Below the pieces are notes generated by a model. That model saw nothing but the letters and a program-made list of their open reading frames with translations, searched no databases and was not told where the DNA came from. The position numbers were made by a program, and so were the translations under genes. DNA of 64,000 bases from Veillonella sp. 3310 (GTDB lineage Bacteria; Bacillota; Negativicutes; Veillonellales; Veillonellaceae): assembly GCF_003999875.1 (NCBI RefSeq), contig NZ_RQVJ01000001.1:496001-560000 (forward strand), written 5' to 3'. Below, piece by piece: positions 9,304-16,992 of the stretch; the stretch's first letter is position 1; each line of letters opens with the position of its first letter.

Positions 9304-10689
9304 TTATTCCCCTTTCGCCGCTAAGAAGGCTAAATAACAACGTTTTGCTTCGTAAATATCAGCTTTGCTCGTAACCTCCCAAGGAGAGTGCATACTGAGC
9401 ACAGCCACACCGCAGTCGATAACATTCATACCATACAAAGCCATGATATAGGCAATCGTGCCGCCACCGCCAAGGTCTACTCTACCTAATTCAGCTGTTT
9501 GATAAGAAATATTATCTTGGTCCATCAAGTGGCGAATACGAGCCATGTATTCTGCATTAGCATCATTAGAGCCACTTTTACCACGGGAACCAGTAAATTT
9601 ATTAAATACTACACCACGACCTAAGAAAGCTGCATTTTTCTTTTCAAAGGCACTCGCATAGAGTGGATCAAAACCGGCGCTAACATCAGAAGATAACATG
9701 TGACTGTTAGATAAAGTACGACGTACTGCTAATGGAGAAGTATGGCCCATAGCTTCCAATAATTCTGCCATGAAGTTTTCAAAGAAACGAGATTGCATAC
9801 CTGTTGCGCCAACAGAGCCAATTTCTTCTTTATCCACCAATAAAGTACATGTAGTTCGGCTCACATTCTCTGTTTCTAACATCGCAACTAAGGATGTATA
9901 CGCACATACACGGTCATCTTGGCCATAACCGATGATCATAGAACGATCAAATCCTAATTCTCTAGCAGCACCAGCTGGCACGATTTCGAGTTCTGCAGAT
10001 AAGAAATCTTCTTCATCAAAACCATATTGCTCTTGTAGCACTTGTAATACATAGGATTTAACGCCATCCTTTAATTCCCCTTTCACAGGGCGGCTACCAA
10101 TAAGAAGGTCTAGTTGTTCCCCTTCTACCACTTTAGCAGCCTTTTTCTCCATTTGTTCCTGTCCCAAATGTGGCAATAAGTCGGTTACGCAAAATACTGG
10201 ATCCGTTGGGCTTTCACCGATGGCAAGATTGATGACAGTGCCATCACGTTTTACCACTACCCCATGGATTGCTAAAGGCATAGTCACCCATTGGTATTTT
10301 TTGATGCCCCCATAATAATGCGTATCTAATAGAGCCAAATCGCTATCCACATAAAACGGATTTTGCTTCACATCTAAACGCGGAGAATCGATATGTGCAC
10401 CAAGAATATTCATACCCTGTTCAATCGGTTCTGTACCAATGTTCACCATAGCTACCGCTTTTTTCATATGCACATAATACACCTTATCCCCTGCTTTTAG
10501 GGTAGTACCTTCTTTGATAATACTATCCATATTACGGTATCCAGCTGCTTCCGCGGCCGCTACAATTTGGTCCACACATTCACGTTCAGTTTTACCATGA
10601 TCTAGAAAATGGCGATACTTCGTTGCCAAAGTATCAATTTCTTGTAATTGTTGTTCTGTATATTCATGCCAAGCATTTCTACGTTCCAT
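9304..10689 (-). CDS. M18 family aminopeptidase
   Basis: A zinc aminopeptidase of 461 residues in the M18 (aspartyl aminopeptidase) family, cytosolic, removing N-terminal residues from peptides. Visible metal and active-site motifs are ILGAHIDSPRLD near 100, DKEEIGSVGATG near 285, MLSSDVSAGFDP near 335, and MHSPWEV near 440, which supplies the last histidine ligand. The start is the ATG at 10689, preceded by AAAGGAGC. The following small gene starts 4 nt later. Confidence 0.93.
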   Translation of the reverse strand: MERRNAWHEYTEQQLQEIDTLATKYRHFLDHGKTERECVDQIVAAAEAAGYRNMDSIIKEGTTLKAGDKVYYVHMKKAVAMVNIGTEPIEQGMNILGAHIDSPRLDVKQNPFYVDSDLALLDTHYYGGIKKYQWVTMPLAIHGVVVKRDGTVINLAIGESPTDPVFCVTDLLPHLGQEQMEKKAAKVVEGEQLDLLIGSRPVKGELKDGVKSYVLQVLQEQYGFDEEDFLSAELEIVPAGAARELGFDRSMIIGYGQDDRVCAYTSLVAMLETENVSRTTCTLLVDKEEIGSVGATGMQSRFFENFMAELLEAMGHTSPLAVRRTLSNSHMLSSDVSAGFDPLYASAFEKKNAAFLGRGVVFNKFTGSRGKSGSNDANAEYMARIRHLMDQDNISYQTAELGRVDLGGGGTIAYIMALYGMNVIDCGVAVLSMHSPWEVTSKADIYEAKRCYLAFLAAKGE

Positions 10690-10716
10690 ACTTAGCTCCT
10701 TTCTTAATTCTAATTG

Positions 10717-11628
10717 TTATTTTTTACGCGCATACAATTCACGCAATCCTTTAGGTGCATTCGTAACCATTTTGGAAACATAATATCGTTTTCCTAAATG
10801 CTTACTAATCGATTTTCCCACATACCAATGAACCCCAAATGTACCATGTTCCTTGCAAGATCCCATTGATAAAAAGCGATGTTTTACCACCCCCACAATA
10901 GGGTCTAAGTGCAGGGGTTCCTTACAAACAGGACATGTGGTTTTCGCTCGATTGCTTTGTCGGAATATACGAGGCATGGTCACAATGGACTCAAATATTT
11001 TATGTTCATGCCGTGAAAGTCCGTAAAAACATCGTTGTTTCCCTTGTTTTTCTCGCTTCTTTTGTAATGCTTCTAAAAACGGAAATCGTTGGCATACCAT
11101 GGCTGTACAGATGGCATCATGCAATCCATTATGAGCTTGTAAATTAGGCGCTTGCACATGCATCTCATCCATCGCTTTTTGCAATGCATATTGTTGGCTA
11201 CAATTGTGCATCGTTTTTGCATATAAAGATTGTGCATCAAACCAAGGCACTTCCTGATGTACATGTACCTTGTGACAAAGGGCATTATCCATCAACATTT
11301 CAATATCATCAGGTCCCCAAGATATCAAAATACCATCAGAACCAATAAAGCGTAAAAACTTCTCACATCCACGGCGGAAAGACACCCCTTCTTTACGCAG
11401 TTTATCCATAGTAATATGAGTTAACTTCTCCACGGAATGATGCATAACAGGTAAAAATTTAGGAGCAATAAACACTTCAAATTGGTCTACAATTTGCAAA
11501 CTTTCATCCAATTTTACGGCGCCTATTTGTATAATTTCACCGATGAAGGGAAAGCCCGATCGTCGTATCATATTCGGTTCTAATGTATAGGGCTGGTTCC
11601 ATTCCAAGTCAAATACAATATAGTGCAT
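10717..11628 (-). CDS. DEDD-type 3'-5' exonuclease with a C-terminal Cys-rich module
   Basis: An RNase T/KapD-like exonuclease of 303 residues. Exo I is VFDLEWNQ near residue 5, Exo II lies around SWGPDDIEML near 105, and Exo III is AHNGLHDAICTAM near 160-172. After the nuclease domain a segment of about 75 residues begins with CPVC near 226 and contains a further cysteine and histidine (GSCKEHGTFGVHWYVG), which resembles a small zinc ribbon. That module is not part of the basic nuclease fold and may contribute nucleic-acid binding. It lies 2 nt after the GT9 gene. Confidence 0.85.
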   Translation of the reverse strand: MHYIVFDLEWNQPYTLEPNMIRRSGFPFIGEIIQIGAVKLDESLQIVDQFEVFIAPKFLPVMHHSVEKLTHITMDKLRKEGVSFRRGCEKFLRFIGSDGILISWGPDDIEMLMDNALCHKVHVHQEVPWFDAQSLYAKTMHNCSQQYALQKAMDEMHVQAPNLQAHNGLHDAICTAMVCQRFPFLEALQKKREKQGKQRCFYGLSRHEHKIFESIVTMPRIFRQSNRAKTTCPVCKEPLHLDPIVGVVKHRFLSMGSCKEHGTFGVHWYVGKSISKHLGKRYYVSKMVTNAPKGLRELYARKK

Positions 11629-11630
11629 CC

Positions 11631-12677
11631 TTAGTTCATACCCTTTCTCTCTAACATTGTCCGTATGCCTGCTAATACAGATTCCTCAGAAATGACAGAC
11701 AAACCTTTGTAGTTGCCTTCTTTCAAAACCTGTTTCATGTTTTTATTGACATCATAATGATCCATAGACTCTAAGACCACCGCATTCTCTGTGAAAGGAC
11801 CATACAAGGCTGGATTCGACGGACCATAAAGCGCCACAATAGGCACCCCCTGGCTTACCCCTACATGCATAGGACCCGAGTCATTAGTCACCAAACAATC
11901 ACATCGTTTCATGGCTGCTGCCAATTCTCCAATGCTGAATTGTCCCGTTCCCTTAATGGCTGGTTCTGTCATCGTATCTAGCACGTCCTGCACCATATCT
12001 TCATCCATGGGACCACCGAAGAATACAATTTTATATCCTTCTTTAGCTAAGGTATCTGCAATGTGAGCAAATCGCTCCTTAGGCCAACGTTTTTCTGGAA
12101 CCGCACTACCAATATTAAATCCGATGATCCGATCTGTTTCCGCCACTCCTTGAGAGGCATAAAATTCCTGTACCCTTTGCTTCCACTCAGAACTAGTAAA
12201 GATTTCTAATCCTTCATGTTCTACTGTATATCCTAACTGTTCTAACACATTCATATACATCTGAGCAGCATGCACCGTTTTACGATTCAACCGTGTGACC
12301 TTCGTCATGAACGGTCGGAACAGAAAATGACTCATCCCTGTGGTCACCTTGGCTTTCAATTTCCAAGCTAAATAGGACGTCCGTTCATTGGGATGCAAAT
12401 TGATGACTACATCCACAGGTCCTTGACTACGAATGTCTTTAGCAATTCGATTCAATCCTCCAATGCTATTATGGATGCCTTTTTTGTCCACTTCCACTAA
12501 CTCATCAATGTAAGGACTATGACGATATACATCCGCTAGCTTCTTGTCTATCACATAAGTAATATGACTGTGAGGCGCCAACTTTCTAAGAGCATGGATA
12601 AACGGTGTGGTGAGCACCACATCGCCTAAATGCATCAAGAAGGTTACCACAATCCGTTTTCCATCTAACTCTATCAT
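11631..12677 (-). CDS. Glycosyltransferase family 9 (LPS heptosyltransferase-like)
   Basis: An ADP-heptose:LPS heptosyltransferase-type enzyme of 348 residues that would add sugars to the LPS core at the inner face of the membrane. GT9 features are GDVVLTTPFIHALRKL near 18-33 for acceptor binding, IGFNIGSAVPEKRWPKERFA near 184-203, and the donor-site NDSGPMHVGVSQGVPIVALYGPS near 268-290. It overlaps the next upstream GT9 gene by 4 nt (ATGA). The pair supports an LPS-bearing diderm host. The exact sugar specificity cannot be read here. Confidence 0.88.
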   Translation of the reverse strand: MIELDGKRIVVTFLMHLGDVVLTTPFIHALRKLAPHSHITYVIDKKLADVYRHSPYIDELVEVDKKGIHNSIGGLNRIAKDIRSQGPVDVVINLHPNERTSYLAWKLKAKVTTGMSHFLFRPFMTKVTRLNRKTVHAAQMYMNVLEQLGYTVEHEGLEIFTSSEWKQRVQEFYASQGVAETDRIIGFNIGSAVPEKRWPKERFAHIADTLAKEGYKIVFFGGPMDEDMVQDVLDTMTEPAIKGTGQFSIGELAAAMKRCDCLVTNDSGPMHVGVSQGVPIVALYGPSNPALYGPFTENAVVLESMDHYDVNKNMKQVLKEGNYKGLSVISEESVLAGIRTMLERKGMN

Positions 12678-13693
12678 AGATTCCTCATTTCTTTCACCGT
12701 ATCAAATACAGTGTCCACCGTAATCTGTGCCATACATTCTAAATCTTCCACCAACGGTTGTTCTAGCGTCGCTCGTGATGTAGGTGACACAATGATATGA
12801 ATATGATCACCCCCATACGGACCTGTCCGTTCTGGGCACGTCGTCCCAAATAGAGCAATCAATGGTACTTTTAAAGCATTCGCAATATGCAGAGGGCCCG
12901 TATCAGCACTGATGTACAAAGCACTATGACGAATGACCTCAATGAGTTCTTTTAGGTTCGTATCCCCAATGAGATTCACCACATTGTCACTACCAACACC
13001 CTCTACAATGGCACGCCCTTTTTCTGCATCCTCTTTAGCTCCAATGAGCACCACCGTCTCACCGGCTGCCACCAAGCGCTTACCAAGGTCGATAAAATGA
13101 GAAATCGGCCATTCTTTCACTGCCCAACGAGCACCTGGAGCAATAACAATATAAGGGTTTTCTATAAAAGTGCCTCTATCATTCAATTTCTGTGTTACCG
13201 AAGTTTCTGCCTCTGTGAAAGTCGGCAATGGGAACACAATATCGTCCACATTACAGCCCAAGGCACGAGCCGTATCTAAATAACGCTCAATGACGTGATC
13301 CATTTTATGGTCACCTACTAGCGCTGTGTTCACCAGCCAACTACCCTCACGAAGTTCCCAGTACGCATAACGTTTCTTCACTCCACTAAGAGCAGCCACG
13401 ATAGCACTTTTTGCAATGGATTGCAAATCTAAAGAAATATCAAAGTGCTTATCATGCAATAACTTCCATAATTGTTTCCAATAGGAAAGACGTTTTAATT
13501 GTTTCTTATCTATGATAATGATTTCATCCACCCAAGGTTTTGGAGGGATAACATCTTTAAACTGTTCATGGACAGCCCATGCAATATGTGCTTTTGGATA
13601 TTGCTGGCGCAATGCATACAGCGTTGGTAAGGCATGAATAATATCGCCTAGAGAACTCATTTTAATGATTAAAATTCGTACATCTTCTTTCAT
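12674..13693 (-). CDS. Glycosyltransferase family 9 (heptosyltransferase I-like)
   Basis: The second GT9 enzyme, 339 residues, similar in layout to its neighbour. The N-terminus IKMSSLGDIIHALPTLYALR is the signature of heptosyltransferase I (WaaC/RfaC-type). Further motifs are APGARWAVKEWPISHF near 190-205 and SADTGPLHIANALKVPLIALFG near 260-281. It is the first gene of a probable GT9-GT9-exonuclease-aminopeptidase transcription unit. A symbol is not given because the acceptor sugar cannot be determined from the sequence. Confidence 0.88.
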   Translation of the reverse strand: MKEDVRILIIKMSSLGDIIHALPTLYALRQQYPKAHIAWAVHEQFKDVIPPKPWVDEIIIIDKKQLKRLSYWKQLWKLLHDKHFDISLDLQSIAKSAIVAALSGVKKRYAYWELREGSWLVNTALVGDHKMDHVIERYLDTARALGCNVDDIVFPLPTFTEAETSVTQKLNDRGTFIENPYIVIAPGARWAVKEWPISHFIDLGKRLVAAGETVVLIGAKEDAEKGRAIVEGVGSDNVVNLIGDTNLKELIEVIRHSALYISADTGPLHIANALKVPLIALFGTTCPERTGPYGGDHIHIIVSPTSRATLEQPLVEDLECMAQITVDTVFDTVKEMRNL

Positions 13694-14150
13694 ATTCCAT
13701 CCCTTTCGTTTACCTAATACTATACTCTTCTAGTATACCATAAGATAGAAACAAAGATGACAAAGTATTTTGTATTTTTCTTTAGTAACCATGATTTAAT
13801 AAAGTTTTAGTAAAATAGTATTAAAATTTAGTAATCAATTATTATATCACAAGTGAAGCAAACTTTATAATACAATACATAAATGTATTTATGAAATAGA
13901 TTTATTATGTATATAATGTATTTTCTGTATAAAGGGTATATAATGTCTTCATTAGGTTTACCTATTCATAGCAAATATATATGGTATACAAGAAATACCC
14001 ATACTTCAAGGATTGTTTCTTTTACACTTATATATATTTGCTATGCAGCTTTACAAACTGTGTCATGTGTGATTAGATAAACGATGTAAATGCATATCTA
14101 AATGGTGCATATATTGTATATTATGTATAAAGACAAGAAAGGACTTACTT
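13694..14150. other. Divergent AT-rich intergenic region upstream of cfa, with a 16-bp inverted repeat
   Basis: This 457-bp gap separates the minus-strand GT9 gene from the plus-strand cfa gene and must hold both promoters. It is very AT-rich. The clearest structure is a perfect 16-bp inverted repeat at 13967-13982 and 14030-14045 (listed separately). AGAAAGGACTT at 14137-14147 is the cfa ribosome binding site. No open reading frame is credible here. Confidence 0.6.
13967..14045. repeat. Perfect 16-bp inverted repeat with a 47-bp spacer
   Basis: CATAGCAAATATATAT at 13967-13982 is the exact reverse complement of 14030-14045. Pairing stops on both sides. It could be an operator pair, a hairpin, or the ends of a very small mobile element. 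No flanking target duplication was seen. Confidence 0.7.
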
Positions 14151-15323
14151 ATGTTTTCTAAACTTTTTGATACTTTTTTAGTACACTATTTGGAACGATT
14201 CAATGATCATTGCTTTGTTGTAAAAGTTGGCGATAAAGAATATACCATCGGTGAAGGAGATCCAGAGTTTACAATTATTGTCAATAAAGATATCCCTAAA
14301 AAAGATATATTAGTATCCGCAGAATTGGCACTAGGTGAAGCCTACATGCGTAAAGATATAGAAATTGAAGGAGATTTATTCAAAGCTCTTTGCGTCGTAT
14401 TAGGGCATGTTAACAAAGACTCTATTAACAAAAAAGTACTCAGTTCCCTCTTTAATATGGGTCTTAGAAAGAAAGACCAAAAACAACAAGTTTCATCCCA
14501 TTATGATTTAGGCAATGATTTCTATAGTTTATGGCTTGACGAAACTATGAGCTATTCTTGCGCCTATTTCAAAGAGGAAGATGACAGCCTTAAAGATGCA
14601 CAATATCAAAAAGTACATCATATTCTCGATAAATTACACTTACAAGAAGGAATGACACTTCTTGATATCGGTTGCGGTTGGGGCTTCCTACTCATTGAAG
14701 CGGCCCTAAAATATGGAGTCAAAGGCTATGGCTGTACATTATCAGAAGAGCAATGGAAAAAAGGACAAGAAAGAATTAAACAATTTGGTCTTGAAGGTCA
14801 AGTGGAAATTGATCTAATAGATTATCGCGATGTGGCTGCCTCTGGTCGTCAGTTCGATCGCTTGGTAAGTGTAGGTATGTTAGAACATGTAGGTCGCCCT
14901 AATTTACCTATATACATGGAAGATGCCTCAGCTATGCTAAAAGAAGGAGGATTATTTTTACTTCATTACATCAGTGATCCAGCGGAAAAAGAAACTAGTG
15001 CATGGATTCGTAAATATATCTTTCCAGGTGGATCCTTACCTTCCCTCCGAGAAATCATTGGTCTTGCCTACGAAAATGATATGAATGTTGTCGATGTAGA
15101 AAATTTACGCTTTCATTATTATAAAACATTGATGCATTGGTACAATAATTTCCAAGGCGTACGTGACCAAGTAGAAAAAGTACGGGGCACTGAATTTGTA
15201 CGTATGTGGGATTTATACCTTTGCGGTTGTGCCGCTGGTTTCTATATTGGCAACATGGATTTACATCAAATTTTGATGACAAAATGCATTAACAATGAAC
15301 TACCGTTAACACGTTGGTACTAA
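14151..15323 (+). CDS. cfa: Cyclopropane-fatty-acyl-phospholipid synthase
   Basis: Transfers a methylene group from S-adenosylmethionine to cis double bonds of membrane phospholipid acyl chains. At 390 residues it is of normal length. The N-terminal lipid-binding domain is followed by a Rossmann methyltransferase: SSHYDLGNDFYSLWLDETM near 115-133, the SAM motif LLDIGCGWGFLLIEAA near 170-185, and VSVGMLEHVGRPN near 238-250. It stands alone between convergent or divergent neighbours, with its own terminator at 15351-15399. Confidence 0.96.
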   Translation: MFSKLFDTFLVHYLERFNDHCFVVKVGDKEYTIGEGDPEFTIIVNKDIPKKDILVSAELALGEAYMRKDIEIEGDLFKALCVVLGHVNKDSINKKVLSSLFNMGLRKKDQKQQVSSHYDLGNDFYSLWLDETMSYSCAYFKEEDDSLKDAQYQKVHHILDKLHLQEGMTLLDIGCGWGFLLIEAALKYGVKGYGCTLSEEQWKKGQERIKQFGLEGQVEIDLIDYRDVAASGRQFDRLVSVGMLEHVGRPNLPIYMEDASAMLKEGGLFLLHYISDPAEKETSAWIRKYIFPGGSLPSLREIIGLAYENDMNVVDVENLRFHYYKTLMHWYNNFQGVRDQVEKVRGTEFVRMWDLYLCGCAAGFYIGNMDLHQILMTKCINNELPLTRWY

Positions 15324-15350
15324 ATCATATATTGTAGTATTTAATACTAT

Positions 15351-15399
15351 AGAGCTGTCACTGTATGTGTAGGATTTACTACATGTGAGTGACAGCTCT
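15351..15399 (+). terminator. Terminator of cfa
   Basis: AGAGCTGTCACT at 15351-15362 pairs perfectly with 15388-15399. Inner bases extend the stem, and TTTAT follows on the plus strand. Confidence 0.85.
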
Positions 15400-15543
15400 T
15401 TATTGTGCAAAAAGAGCCATTCTATAGAAATAATTTATGCCAGTCCTGCCATCAAAAAATATATACTTCCTATATATTTTTTCATAATTATATTATAGCA
15501 ATGAATAAGAAAGCTACAGATGCCATTTGCCTAGAAAAGCATA

Positions 15544-15588
15544 AAAATAGAGGAAAGTTGATACTTTTGATTAACTTTCCTCTATTTT
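15544..15588. repeat. Convergent-end stem-loop repeat, copy 1 (bidirectional terminator)
   Basis: The arms AAAATAGAGGAAAGTT (15544-15559) and the exact complement at 15573-15588 flank a 13-nt loop. A-tract before and T-tract after make it an intrinsic terminator in both directions. It lies between the converging cfa and the 15617 membrane gene. The same stem recurs at 24306-24351 and 29012-29057. Confidence 0.85.
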
Positions 15589-15616
15589 ATTGAGTTTTAT
15601 TTTGTTACACCACATA

Positions 15617-16471
15617 TTAGCTAGATCTATCTGTTTTAGACAGCCACAATTTTTCAATGCCTAGTCCAATCGCCACGCTTAGTGCAATGGCACAGATTTC
15701 AAAGATGGACGGTGTAATATACACCAATGGACTGCCTGTGAAAGCTGGCAATGCTTTTCCTGCCCATACTTTCACAATGTCAGGAATATATCCACCGAAT
15801 AGGATATGTGCATTGGTTGCTACCCACCATACTGTCATGACCACAATGGCTGTCACACGAGGCCACAATGCTGTACGACGTGGGTATAAATACAATACCA
15901 TACTGCCGATAGTGGTAAGCATCATGAGCACGACCCCGATATACAAACTTGCGATTAATCCCGCAAAGCCCTGTGCATCTAAAGAGGCTTGGATGATAGG
16001 ATCATTTAGGTTCAGATACATCACATCCCCTAAAAATAGCATTGGCAACGGCAACGCATAGGTAGAGATGTTTAATACTGTGTCGATAAAGTAATGACGT
16101 TCTTTACGCGCCATCCAGCAATCTAATAGTTTTGCGGTACCGATCATGAGTGCCACCACAACTAACATAGTCAACACCCAAACTAAGAGCAAATAGATTG
16201 GCTCTTTTGGCAAGGTAAAGGGCAACACACCATTGCCAAAGAAAAAGAATAGATTCCACCAAAGCCAGGCGTACGTATAATGACCTTTTCCTAAGTGAAA
16301 GTCAAATTGCCCCGCCAGTCTTGGTACAGCTTTCAGCCCCAAAGGAATGCCCAAGGAGGCAATGACGAACATGATGATGCTAGATGTATCAAACTGTCCT
16401 AAGCTAAACACCAAACTGAGCGGAATAATCCAGAGCATGGACCAGCTGTAAAATTTTATATAACTTCTCAT
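15617..16471 (-). CDS. Polytopic membrane protein of unknown function
   Basis: I do not recognise this protein of about 284 residues. It has seven or eight hydrophobic segments (for example MLWIIPLSLVFSLG, LLLVWVLTMLVVVALMIG, GVVLMMLTTIGSMVLYLY). The frame is open to 16495, but AGAGGTG is placed correctly for the ATG at 16471, which follows the stop of the upstream membrane gene by one base. The two genes are clearly coupled and may form one membrane complex. The final helix is followed by a short charged tail. Confidence 0.75.
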   Translation of the reverse strand: MRSYIKFYSWSMLWIIPLSLVFSLGQFDTSSIIMFVIASLGIPLGLKAVPRLAGQFDFHLGKGHYTYAWLWWNLFFFFGNGVLPFTLPKEPIYLLLVWVLTMLVVVALMIGTAKLLDCWMARKERHYFIDTVLNISTYALPLPMLFLGDVMYLNLNDPIIQASLDAQGFAGLIASLYIGVVLMMLTTIGSMVLYLYPRRTALWPRVTAIVVMTVWWVATNAHILFGGYIPDIVKVWAGKALPAFTGSPLVYITPSIFEICAIALSVAIGLGIEKLWLSKTDRSS

Positions 16472-16472
16472 A

Positions 16473-16868
16473 TTACACCTCTGTATTCTTTCCACCTGCT
16501 AATGCCAATATCAAAGACAGGGTCACTTGGCAATACATGATGATGGCAAATACCACATCACGGCCGATAGTAGATAGATTCCACAGCCAAGATAAATCCA
16601 AATTATTGAACACTAAGAATGTACCCCCTTGTACAATCGCCCAAGCTAGTACATACACACAAATCGGTATTCTACGAGCTTTTGGACCAAATCCACTTTC
16701 ACTAGAACGTAAGTAGAAAATAGGAATGAATAGGGACAATACCCCATAGCTCACCCCTGCTACCATGGCACTCATCCCCGTATGAATCGTATAGGCCCCT
16801 AGGGGAATCAATATAAAAAATATACTCATATACATTGTGCGTTGCACTACGTCTTGTATCGTTGACAT
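16473..16868 (-). CDS. Small membrane protein of unknown function
   Basis: 131 residues with about four predicted membrane helices (MSIFFILIPLGAYTI, MVAGVSYGVLSLFIPIFYL, ICVYVLAWAIVQGGTFLVF, VVFAIIMYCQVTLSLILALA). No family was recognised. It is followed immediately by the second membrane gene of the pair. AAGGAAATTAT precedes the ATG. The upstream 120 bp contain the terminator of the P-type ATPase gene, so the pair has its own promoter. Confidence 0.75.
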   Translation of the reverse strand: MSTIQDVVQRTMYMSIFFILIPLGAYTIHTGMSAMVAGVSYGVLSLFIPIFYLRSSESGFGPKARRIPICVYVLAWAIVQGGTFLVFNNLDLSWLWNLSTIGRDVVFAIIMYCQVTLSLILALAGGKNTEV

Positions 16869-16960
16869 ATAATTTCCTTTCTATACCAAAATCATCTCTC
16901 CCTATAGTATAACAAACATCAGCCATCTTATAAATACATATACTGTTTCAATTTTACAAA

Positions 16961-16988
16961 CAAAAAAGCACCCTTACGGATGCTTTTC
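16961..16988 (-). terminator. Terminator of the metal ATPase operon
   Basis: On the minus strand GCATCC-GTAA-GGGTGC forms a tight hairpin with one wobble and is followed by six T residues. It lies just downstream of the ATPase stop codon. Confidence 0.85.
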
Positions 16989-16992
16989 TGTA

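Noticed and set aside
15405-15593. 62-codon plus-strand frame after cfa
   Set aside because: It runs through the stem-loop repeat, has no ribosome binding site, and begins right after the cfa terminator.
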